A stretch of 7,014 nucleotides of DNA from an uncultured Oscillospiraceae bacterium (GCA_949093475.1 CARXAY010000048.1:1-7014); one strand, 5' to 3'; counted from the first letter of the stretch, positions 1-5,180 are shown. Notes: a model not told the origin generated them from the letters alone. Translations and numbers: made by a program.

Positions 1-1173
1 GAGGGAGGCCCGATCCAGAACGTCGAAGGGCTTGAACTCCCCCGTCTCGTTGCCCTTCAAAATGCCATAGGTTTTCAGGGTGTTGATGGCGTCTTTGTAT
101 TGGCTGCGGCCCACATCGGGAAAGCTCCGGGCGGTAAAGCCGGGGCAGAAGTCGGCGGCCACCTCCGCCACGCCGCTGGCCCGCCACTGCTTCCCCTCGC
201 CCAAATAGAGAGGCGTCTGGGCGGGAAGGGCCTCCAACAGGGCGGCGAAGGCGGCGCTCTGTGCCTTGGCCTGCGCCAAGTCCACATACCAGCGCCACCG
301 GCCCAGATGGACGCGGAGGAAGCCGCTGTTGTCCCCGGCGGGGGCGGCGGCGCACAGGAGCTTGGCCACCGGCTCGGTCAGCGCGTCGTCCACCAGCAGA
401 GTGGGGACGACCCCCATCACGTTGTGGGTGGTGAGGCTGTCGGAGAACACATAATTTGTGGTGAGCAGCAGGGCGGAGCCGTCGGCAAAGGCGTCGGGGT
501 ACTCGTTTTTCGTCAGCGCGCTCTGGCCGACCCCCTTGCCGTAAGTGCGGCTGCCGATGATGATGCCCCGCTGGCGGTCGCGGATGTTGGCGGCAAACAG
601 CTCGGCGGCGGAGGCGGTGCGGCCGTTCACCAGCACGATGGCGGGGTCGATGGTCTCCTTGGCGTCGCTGCTTTGGGCGGCGTAGAGCTTGCCGTCCTTG
701 TCCCGGAGATACACCAGCTCACCCTTGCCCATAAAGACGGACATGGCGTCCACGGCGGCGTTCAGCTCCCCGCCGCCGTTCCCCCGCAAGTCTAATATCC
801 AGCGGTCGGCAGAGGCGTCGTGGGTGGAGACGGCGGCTTTCAGGCTCTCAAACGTGCCCGGGCCAAAGACGGAGATAGCGATGCGGCCCACGTGGCCGTC
901 CTCCAAGGAGGCGGTCACCGTCGAGCCGGACTGCTGACCCGCCTCGGTGAGCTGGGCTTGGAAGTCGGCGTACTCCTCGGCGGTATAGTAGTGGGCGTAG
1001 GGGTCGCCCAGCGCGGCCAGCTTGTCCTCCACGGTGTCGGCCTGCGCCACCGCCGCGGGGATCGTGCCGGGATAGCGCTCGGCCAAAATGGTATCCAGCT
1101 GTGCGGGGGTGAGGGCCAGCGCGGAGGTGGCCGTCATGCACACCGCCAGCGCAAGGGAAATGAACTTTTTCAT
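1..1173 (-). CDS. Secreted S41-family serine protease with C-terminal SLH domain, PDZ-less (3' end outside the window)
   Basis: Partial gene: 391 codons from the ATG at 1171-1173 to the left edge, with no stop. Residues 1-20 form a signal peptide (MKK, hydrophobic core, ALA cleavage site). Residues 56-71 (LGDPYAHYYTAEEYADF) match the helical segment that precedes the PDZ domain in CtpA/CtpB-type proteases. The protease core follows: LDLRGNGGG at 127-135, catalytic Ser188 in GRTASAAEL, Lys213 and Gln217 in TYGKGVGQ, which is the Ser-Lys-Gln set of this family. Only about 70 residues separate DPYA from LDLRG, so the roughly 90-residue PDZ domain is absent. Residues from about 346 on (FPDV, YKDAINTLKTYGILKG, FKP, LDRAS) begin an SLH domain, which normally binds pyruvylated secondary cell-wall polymer and holds a protein on the surface. 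The start is supported by AAGGAG at 1181-1186, 7 bases upstream. Inferred role: a surface-tethered processing peptidase; its substrate is unknown. Family assignment is firm. Confidence 0.93.
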   Translation of the reverse strand, partial: MKKFISLALAVCMTATSALALTPAQLDTILAERYPGTIPAAVAQADTVEDKLAALGDPYAHYYTAEEYADFQAQLTEAGQQSGSTVTASLEDGHVGRIAISVFGPGTFESLKAAVSTHDASADRWILDLRGNGGGELNAAVDAMSVFMGKGELVYLRDKDGKLYAAQSSDAKETIDPAIVLVNGRTASAAELFAANIRDRQRGIIIGSRTYGKGVGQSALTKNEYPDAFADGSALLLTTNYVFSDSLTTHNVMGVVPTLLVDDALTEPVAKLLCAAAPAGDNSGFLRVHLGRWRWYVDLAQAKAQSAAFAALLEALPAQTPLYLGEGKQWRASGVAEVAADFCPGFTARSFPDVGRSQYKDAINTLKTYGILKGNETGEFKPFDVLDRASL

Positions 1174-1235
1174 ATGGCTGCTCCTTTTCGGAAAGAAAGT
1201 CATCTCTTGAGACGTTGTTTTTTTCGTGCAGTTCC

Positions 1236-1264
1236 ATTGTACCCCATTTTCACGGGGAGCGCAA
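1236..1264 (-). promoter_or_regulatory. Probable Sigma-A promoter of the S41 protease gene
   Basis: Read on the minus strand, the -35 is TTGCGC (1259-1264), followed by a 17-base spacer and the -10 TACAAT (1236-1241). The -10 matches the vegetative consensus at five of six positions, the -35 at three of six, and the spacing is ideal. Transcription would start near 1229, giving a leader of about 55 bases before the ATG. The neighbouring inverted repeat begins 12 bases upstream of the -35. Confidence 0.6.
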
Positions 1265-1275
1265 GGGCGACAACA

Positions 1276-1330
1276 GGACAGAGGGACGGTTCTTCCCGTC
1301 GGCACGACAGAAGAACCGTCCCTCCTGTCC
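1276..1330. repeat. Intergenic inverted repeat, copy 1 (long hairpin with AGGGACGGTTCTTC core)
   Basis: Arms 1282-1295 (AGGGACGGTTCTTC) and 1310-1323 pair over 14 bases without mismatch. They are extended by GGACAG (1276-1281) pairing with CTGTCC (1325-1330) across one bulged C at 1324, which gives 20 base pairs around a 14-base loop. A second copy with the same core and the same flanking GACAG/CTGTC lies at 4118-4171. There is no U-tract, and it sits between two divergent promoters where no transcript would end, so it is not a simple terminator. A REP/REPIN-like or MITE-like dispersed element is the best reading. I recall similar GGGACGGTTCT palindromes in other clostridial genomes, but that is memory, not a search. 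Confidence 0.8.
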
Positions 1331-1339
1331 GCGCACGTA

Positions 1340-1348
1340 TGTTATAAT
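1340..1348 (+). promoter_or_regulatory. Extended -10 promoter of the ECF sigma operon
   Basis: TGTTATAAT is a perfect extended -10 element (TGn followed by TATAAT at 1343-1348). The position where a -35 would lie (about 1320-1325) is inside the right arm of the inverted repeat and does not resemble TTGACA, so recognition would rest on the extended -10. Transcription would start near 1355 and leave an untranslated leader of about 93 bases that holds a hairpin and a cre-like site. I see no obvious ECF-type promoter (AAC-type -35) for autoregulation. Confidence 0.65.
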
Positions 1349-1366
1349 AGAAAAATATTTGATCCG

Positions 1367-1387
1367 GGTGGGATATTTTCCCCCACC
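1367..1387 (+). other. Small leader hairpin upstream of the ECF sigma gene
   Basis: GGTGGG (1367-1372) can pair with CCCACC (1382-1387) around a 9-base A/T-rich loop. It falls within the predicted leader of the sigma operon, about 60 bases before the start codon. No U-run follows, so it is not a terminator. It may stabilise the leader or be incidental; no riboswitch family is recognised. Confidence 0.35.
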
Positions 1388-1402
1388 AAAGGGTATTCCC
1401 AG

Positions 1403-1416
1403 TGAAAGCGCTTTCC
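1403..1416 (+). promoter_or_regulatory. cre-like site (candidate CcpA operator) in the ECF operon leader
   Basis: TGAAAGCGCTTTCC contains a perfect 12-base palindrome (GAAAGCGCTTTC, 1404-1415). It fits the CcpA operator consensus TGWAARCGYTWNCW at every defined position except the last. It lies roughly 50 bases downstream of the predicted transcription start, where CcpA sites in Firmicutes typically act as roadblocks to elongating polymerase. Inference: the sigma/anti-sigma operon is repressed when preferred sugars are plentiful. Another LacI-family repressor could use the same palindrome. Confidence 0.6.
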
Positions 1417-1433
1417 GTACCGCCTACACCCGC

Positions 1434-1440
1434 AAGGAGG
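1434..1440 (+). promoter_or_regulatory. Shine-Dalgarno that sets the TTG start of the ECF sigma gene
   Basis: AAGGAGG lies 7 bases upstream of the TTG at 1448. The nearest in-frame ATG (1460) would be 19 bases from it, too far for good initiation, so the TTG start is preferred. Confidence 0.8.
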
Positions 1441-1447
1441 GATCTGT

Positions 1448-1936
1448 TTGACCGCCGAGATGTTTGAACGGCTGGCCCGCGCCTACGGCGACAACCTGTT
1501 CCGCGTGGCGTACCACGCTCTGGGCCGCCGGGCCGACGCGGAGGATGTGTCCCAGACCGTCCTTTTGAAGCTCTACCAGACGGACAAGCCCTTTGTCAGC
1601 GACGACCACGCCAAGCATTGGCTGCTGCGGGTCACCGTCAACGAGTGCCGCAGACTTCTGCGCGCGCCGTGGCGCACCCGCACCCTCCCCTTGGAGGATC
1701 ACGACGGCCCTGCCGACGCCCCCGACGACCACAGCGACGTACTCTCGGCGGTGATGGCGCTGGAGGCCAAATACCGGCTGTGCGTGTATCTCTACTATTA
1801 CGAGGGCTATTCCGTCAAGGAGATCGCAAAGGCCCTTGGGACAAAGGAATCCACCGTTCAGACCCGCTTGGCGCGGGCCAGAGAAAAGCTCAGGCAGGCC
1901 CTATCCGGCGAAGAGGAGGCCAAAGACTATGTTTGA
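1448..1936 (+). CDS. ECF-type RNA polymerase sigma factor
   Basis: A 162-residue Sigma-70 family protein of extracytoplasmic-function size, with regions 2 and 4 only. Region 2 spans about 6-72 and includes the core-binding helix DAEDVSQTVLLKLY (30-43) and the promoter-melting stretch WLLRVTVNECRR (58-69). A short acidic, proline-containing linker (about 83-97) follows. Region 4 (98-152) holds the helix-turn-helix YSVKEIAKALGTKESTVQTRLARAREKL that reads the -35. It would direct polymerase to a small regulon after release from its anti-sigma factor. The TTG start is chosen from the well-placed AAGGAGG. The stop codon lies inside the next gene, an 8-base overlap that indicates translational coupling to a membrane protein, the usual arrangement of sigma and anti-sigma. 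The regulon and the inducing signal cannot be read from this sequence. Family is firm, subgroup unknown. Confidence 0.93.
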   Translation: MTAEMFERLARAYGDNLFRVAYHALGRRADAEDVSQTVLLKLYQTDKPFVSDDHAKHWLLRVTVNECRRLLRAPWRTRTLPLEDHDGPADAPDDHSDVLSAVMALEAKYRLCVYLYYYEGYSVKEIAKALGTKESTVQTRLARAREKLRQALSGEEEAKDYV

Positions 1937-2495
1937 TCCCAAACCCTATCGTGAAGCCTGCGCCCGGCTGACGCTGGGCACAGAGAAACTGGAGGAAATG
2001 ATCGCCATGACTGAAAATACCAACACCAAAAAGCACTTGTCCCGCCCCATCAAGACCGTGCTCATCGCCGCCGCCTGCGTGGCCGCCCTGTGCGTCACCG
2101 CCATGGCCGCCCCGGCGATCCAGAGCTTTTTCACCACCTACACCGTCACCATGAAGGACGGGGACAGCCCCAATATCGTTGCCCCTGTCATCCAGACCTA
2201 CAACGAGGACGGCCACAACTATCTGGTGGTGGACGACGAGACCATCGACCTCACCGACGCGCTGGAAAAGGACGAGTTCTTCAAGACCACGACCAAGGAC
2301 GGCGCGGAGATTCATGTGAACAAGGACGGCTGGGTCAGTGTCAGCGGCAACGGCATTGACTACACCTTCAACCCCACGGCCGATGACAAAGAAGGCTCCT
2401 TCTCCGTGGACGGCGAGGAGCTGACCGGCGGCGAGATCGGCAGCTATATCGTCACCGAGCAGAACGGCGAGATGGAAGTTACCCCCGCCGAGTAA
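1929..2495 (+). CDS. Single-pass membrane protein, probable anti-sigma factor of the ECF sigma
   Basis: A 188-residue protein starting at the ATG 1929, with AGGAGG (1914-1919) 9 bases upstream; the start overlaps the end of the sigma gene. Residues 1-40 are a short cytoplasmic segment (MFDPKPYREACARLTLGTEK, then a KLEEMI helix). Residues 43-61 form one transmembrane helix. About 125 residues follow outside, rich in Asp, Glu, Thr and Gly, with repeated turn-like NKDG/VDGE motifs that suggest beta structure. There is no zinc-binding HxxxCxxC motif, so it is not a classical ZAS anti-sigma. By position, overlap and topology it most likely holds the sigma factor at the membrane and senses something outside through its C-terminal domain. 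That function is inferred; I do not recognise the extracellular domain. Later methionines (codons 24 and 27) are possible starts but less likely given the coupling. Confidence 0.82.
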   Translation: MFDPKPYREACARLTLGTEKLEEMIAMTENTNTKKHLSRPIKTVLIAAACVAALCVTAMAAPAIQSFFTTYTVTMKDGDSPNIVAPVIQTYNEDGHNYLVVDDETIDLTDALEKDEFFKTTTKDGAEIHVNKDGWVSVSGNGIDYTFNPTADDKEGSFSVDGEELTGGEIGSYIVTEQNGEMEVTPAE

Positions 2496-2515
2496 ACAGC
2501 GCTTCAGCACAAAAG

Positions 2516-2547
2516 AAGGGACGATTCCGCAAGGAATCGTCCCTTTT
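2516..2547. terminator. Bidirectional rho-independent terminator between convergent genes
   Basis: A 13-base perfect stem (AAGGGACGATTCC, 2516-2528, with 2533-2545) is capped by a GCAA (GNRA) tetraloop and followed by TTTT on the plus strand. On the minus strand it is followed by TTCTTTT. It lies 20 bases after the stop of the anti-sigma gene and just past the stop of spoIVA, so it can end both convergent transcripts. Its stem shares AGGGACG-TTC with the two long intergenic inverted repeats. Confidence 0.9.
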
Positions 2548-2551
2548 GATG

Positions 2552-4026
2552 TTACAAAATAATGCATATAAGGCCGCCCGAACCTTCGTTGATGATGCGC
2601 TGGAGGGTCTCTTGGAGCTTGAAGCGGGCGTCGTCGGGCATCCGCTTGAGCTTGGACTGGAGATCCTCGCTGACCAGCTCATGGAAGGATTTTCCGAAGA
2701 TGTTGGACTGCCAGATCTTGCCCGAATCCCCCTGAAATTCCTGAAGGAGATAGTCCACCATCTCCTCAGACTGCTTCTCGTTGCCCACGATGGGGGAGAC
2801 CTCGGTCTGAATGTCGGCGCGGATCATGTGGATGGACGGGGCGGAGGCCCGCATCCGCACGCCGTACCGCCCGCCCTGCTTGACGATCTCCGGCTCTTCC
2901 AGCGTCAGCTCCTCCAGCGCGGGGACGACGATGCCGTAGCCGGTGGCCTTGACCTGCTCCAGCGCCCCGCCACCTTGTCGTACTCGCACTTGATCTGGCT
3001 GAGCTGGGTGAGCAGGCTCAAAAGGTCGCCGTCATCCTGAATGGGGAAGCCGGAGCGTTCCGCCAGCGTCTCATAAAACAGGCTGCGGGGCAGCTCCAGC
3101 CGCGCCGTGGCCTGACCGCTGCCCAGCGCGATGGCGGTGAGGGTGGTGGCGCTGACCCACTGGCACTCGTTCATGGAAGCAAGCGCCCCGTCCACGTCCC
3201 GCACCTTGCACATCCCCACAGAGCTTTGGCGGATGGACTGGAACAGCCCCGCCTTGATGGGATGGTCGAAGGGGAGGGCGTCCACCCAAGGGGGAAGGAA
3301 CAGATCCAGCTCCCGCAGGGGGAACTCCCGCAGCACAGAGCCGATGATGTCCCGCACGTCGTTCTCCCCCAGCTCCAGACAGTTCACCGCCACGCAGGAC
3401 ACGCCGTACCGCTCCGCCAGATCCTCCCGCAGAGCCTGTGCCCCCGGGGACTGGGGAAAGGCGGAGTTCAGGAGGAGGACAAAGGGCTTGCCCAGCTCCT
3501 TCAGCTCGCTGACCACCCGTTCCTCGGCCTCAATGTAGTCCTCCCGGGGAATGTCGGTGATCGTCCCGTCGGTGGTGACCACCACGCCGATGGTGGAGTG
3601 GTCGGCGATGACCTTCCGCGTGCCGATCTCGGCGGCGTCGGTCATGGGGATGGCCTGCGGAAACCAAGGGGTCATCACCATCCGTGGCGCGCCCTCCTCG
3701 TCCGCGCCGATTGCGCCGGGGACGAGGTAGCCCACGCAGTCGATGAGCCGCACTGAGCAGGCGGCCTCGCCCCCCAGATCGATGGTCACCGCCTCCTCCG
3801 GGACGAACTTCGGCTCGGCGGTCATCACCGTGCGGCCCGAGCCGGACTGGGGCAGCTCGTCGCGGGCGCGGCCGCGGCGGTAGTCGTTTTCGATGCCGGG
3901 AAGCACCATGGTCTCCATAAAGCGCTTGATAAAGGTGGATTTCCCGGTGCGTACCGGGCCGACGACGCCGATGTAAACGTCTCCCTGCGTTCGCTGGGCA
4001 ATGTCCTCATAGATAAATTCGTTCAC
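2552..4026 (-). CDS. spoIVA: Stage IV sporulation protein A (SpoIVA), interrupted by a one-base frameshift
   Basis: SpoIVA is the mother-cell ATPase that polymerises on the outer forespore membrane as the basement layer of the spore coat and also supports cortex formation. The first frame (2905-4026) starts at GTG, with AGGAGG (4035-4040) 8 bases upstream. It carries the Walker A motif GPVRTGKST (23-31), the MTAEPKFVP segment (68-76), the Walker B-like RLIDCVGY (Asp96), and the conserved PRMVMTPWF and EIGTRKVI..HSTIGVVVTTDGTI blocks. It leaves frame after residue 354 (CEYDKVAG). The C-terminal third continues in the neighbouring frame (within 2552-2989), from ALEQVKATGYGIVVPAL to the family-typical ending NEGSGGLICIIL. 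Restoring one G in the run at 2965-2968 gives a single 491-residue protein, close to the 492 residues of B. subtilis SpoIVA. A sequencing error is the likeliest cause; a real pseudogene or slippage cannot be excluded. A SigmaE-type promoter lies upstream. Confidence 0.95.
2965..2968 (-). other. Frameshift site in spoIVA (four-G run where five are expected)
   Basis: On the coding strand the reading GTG GCG GGG CGC TGG departs from the family sequence. GTG GCG GGG GCG CTG, with one extra G, reads V-A-G-A-L and continues directly into EQVKATGYG. The missing base therefore lies in this homopolymer run. Confidence 0.85.
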
Positions 4027-4034
4027 TTGTGATT

Positions 4035-4040
4035 CCTCCT
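4035..4040 (-). promoter_or_regulatory. Shine-Dalgarno that sets the GTG start of spoIVA
   Basis: AGGAGG on the minus strand is 8 bases upstream of the GTG at 4024-4026. The resulting N-terminus aligns with the known SpoIVA N-terminus (..DIAxRTxGDxYxGVVG), which confirms the choice of a non-ATG start. Confidence 0.85.
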
Positions 4041-4064
4041 CACGGCTCTGGCCTTGTCTCTAAC

Positions 4065-4093
4065 ACTGTATGGTCAGGCCCATGGGAATATGA
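4065..4093 (-). promoter_or_regulatory. SigmaE-type (mother-cell) promoter of spoIVA
   Basis: On the minus strand, TCATATT (-35, 4087-4093), 14 bases, then CATACAGT (-10, 4065-4072). The SigmaE consensus as I recall it is KMATATT-N14/15-CATACAMT; only one position (G for A/C) differs. Transcription would start near 4057 and leave a leader of about 31 bases with a good Shine-Dalgarno. SpoIVA is a SigmaE-dependent gene in Bacillus, so sequence and biology agree. Confidence 0.83.
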
Positions 4094-4117
4094 CAAAGGA
4101 ACGATCCTGACTGGCAA

Positions 4118-4171
4118 GACAGCAGGGACGGTTCTCCTGTCCTGACGGACAGAGAAAACCGTCCCTCTGTC
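4118..4171. repeat. Intergenic inverted repeat, copy 2 (nested hairpin with AGGGACGGTT core)
   Basis: AGGGACGGTT (4124-4133) pairs with AACCGTCCCT (4157-4166), and GACAG (4118-4122) pairs with CTGTC (4167-4171) across a bulged C. Inside, CTGTCC (4137-4142) pairs with GGACAG (4147-4152) around a TGAC loop, giving a long stem with a second stem nested in it. Core and flanks match copy 1 at 1276-1330, while the loop differs. Like copy 1 it lies between two divergent promoters. It lacks a U-tract, and I read it as a REP/MITE-like dispersed element. Confidence 0.8.
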
Positions 4172-4240
4172 ATTGCCTGCGTCCTGAAAAAATCCATCGA
4201 AAGGGGTCAGCGAGAAAAAAATAAACCCCCGCGCCAAGCG

Positions 4241-4269
4241 GTATGAAACCCCACGCCAAGGAGATACTG
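4241..4269 (+). promoter_or_regulatory. SigmaF-type (forespore) promoter of sigG, also readable by SigmaG
   Basis: The -35 GTATG (4241-4245) is followed by 14 bases and GGAGATACTG (4260-4269). This fits the SigmaF -10 consensus GGNRAYAMTW at all defined positions but the last. Counted with a 17-base spacer, the same -35 faces GATACTG (4263-4269), a five-of-seven match to the SigmaG -10 CATACTA, so autoactivation is possible. The start would be near 4276, with the Shine-Dalgarno AAAGGGAGG at 4285-4293. In Bacillus sigG is switched on by SigmaF and then by SigmaG itself. Confidence 0.72.
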
Positions 4270-4301
4270 GAAGGGTCAACATTCAAAGGGAGGCGCAGGG
4301 A

Positions 4302-5072
4302 ATGCAGGGCAAGGTGGAGTTGAGCGGAGTGAACACCTCCAAGCTGAAGGTGCTGAAAAACGAGGAGACGATGGCCCTGCTGCGAAAGGTCAAGGAAGGG
4401 GATATGGAGGCGCGGGATCAGCTCATTCAGGGCAACCTCCGGCTGGTGCTTTCGGTCATCCAGAAGTTTATGGGCCGGGGAGAAAACGCCGACGACCTCT
4501 TTCAGGTGGGCTGCATCGGCCTGATGAAGGCCATCGACAATTTTAATGTGGACTTGGACGTGCGGTTCAGCACCTACGGTGTTCCCATGATCATCGGGGA
4601 GATCCGGCGGTATCTGCGGGACAACAGCGCCATGCGGGTGTCCCGCTCCATGCGGGATACCGCCTATAAGGTCTTGCAGGCCAAGGAGAAATATATGACC
4701 GAGCACCAGCGCGAGCCGTCCTTGGATCAGATCGCGGAGATCCTCGGTATCCCGCGGGAGGAGGTGGTGTTCGCGCTGGACGCCATCGTCGATCCCATGA
4801 GCCTTTACGAGCCGGTGTACGAGTCGGGGGGAGACACGGTCTATGTGATGGATCAGGTGAAGGACAAAAAGAACACCGACGAGAGTTGGCTGGAGCGCAT
4901 CGCCCTCGGCGAGGCCATGAGCAAGCTCTCCGAGCGGGAAAAGCGTATTTTAGGTTTGCGGTTCTTTCAGGGCAAGACCCAAATGGAGGTTTCCGCCGAG
5001 ATCGGCATCTCGCAGGCGCAGGTGTCCCGTCTGGAAAAAAACGCCATCGCCCAGATCCGAAAGAGTATGTGA
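4302..5072 (+). CDS. sigG: RNA polymerase sporulation sigma factor SigmaG
   Basis: A 256-residue Sigma-70 family protein that directs the late forespore programme after engulfment. The N-terminus VELSGVNTSKLKVLKNEE (5-22) is specific to SigmaG (B. subtilis has VEICGVDTSKLPVLKNEE) and separates it from SigmaF. Region 2 (about 36-108) contains NLRLVLSVIQKF, DDLFQVGCIGLMKAIDNF and RFSTYGVPMIIGEIRRYLRDN. Region 3 (about 113-190) contains RVSRSMRDTAYK and the block VFALDAIVDPMSLYEPVY. Region 4 (about 203-253) ends in the helix-turn-helix GKTQMEVSAEIGISQAQVSRLEK. Length and content are complete. The ATG at 4302 has AAAGGGAGG 8 bases upstream. The gene diverges from spoIVA and has a SigmaF-like promoter. 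It is not next to sigE or spoIIGA, with which it is commonly grouped in Firmicutes. No terminator hairpin is visible in the 108 bases after it. Assignment is firm. Confidence 0.97.
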   Translation: MQGKVELSGVNTSKLKVLKNEETMALLRKVKEGDMEARDQLIQGNLRLVLSVIQKFMGRGENADDLFQVGCIGLMKAIDNFNVDLDVRFSTYGVPMIIGEIRRYLRDNSAMRVSRSMRDTAYKVLQAKEKYMTEHQREPSLDQIAEILGIPREEVVFALDAIVDPMSLYEPVYESGGDTVYVMDQVKDKKNTDESWLERIALGEAMSKLSEREKRILGLRFFQGKTQMEVSAEIGISQAQVSRLEKNAIAQIRKSM

Positions 5073-5108
5073 GGGCCATAATTTTAGGAAGCCATTCATC
5101 CTTATTTC

Positions 5109-5137
5109 TTGACATCCTTGGGATTATTCGGTAGGAT
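5109..5137 (+). promoter_or_regulatory. Sigma-A type promoter of the S8 protease gene
   Basis: A perfect TTGACA (5109-5114), a 17-base spacer and TAGGAT (5132-5137, four of six). The start would be near 5144 and the leader about 37 bases. The protease therefore probably has its own vegetative promoter rather than depending only on read-through from sigG. Confidence 0.65.
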
Positions 5138-5180
5138 AACCTTATATGGGAAGAAAGCGAGACCCCCAAAGGAAGAAAGG

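Noticed and set aside
100..795. Long plus-strand open frame opposite the S41 protease
   Set aside because: It is antisense to a gene with clear catalytic motifs; the low-complexity Gly/Ala/Val/His composition is typical of a GC-rich shadow frame.
1138..1140. Cys12 of the S41 protease as a lipoprotein attachment site
   Set aside because: The preceding residues (LAV) do not form a good lipobox and the cysteine lies inside the hydrophobic core, too close to the N-terminus. The ALA site at 18-20 fits signal peptidase I.
1276..1330. Inverted repeat as a rho-independent terminator
   Set aside because: No U-run follows on either strand and both flanking genes are transcribed away from it, so no transcript would need to end there.
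1460..1462. ATG start for the ECF sigma gene
   Set aside because: It lies 19 bases from the only strong Shine-Dalgarno, whereas the TTG at 1448 is 7 bases from it.
1836..2495. Longer form of the anti-sigma protein starting at 1836
   Set aside because: Its first 31 residues would be read out of frame inside the sigma factor's conserved helix-turn-helix. The ATG at 1929 has a good Shine-Dalgarno and gives the normal coupled overlap.
2960..2975. Programmed -1 ribosomal frameshift in spoIVA
   Set aside because: A slip on GGGG would restore the frame, but there is no classical slippery heptamer and I saw no obvious stimulatory structure. SpoIVA is not known to need recoding, so a deletion or read error is simpler.
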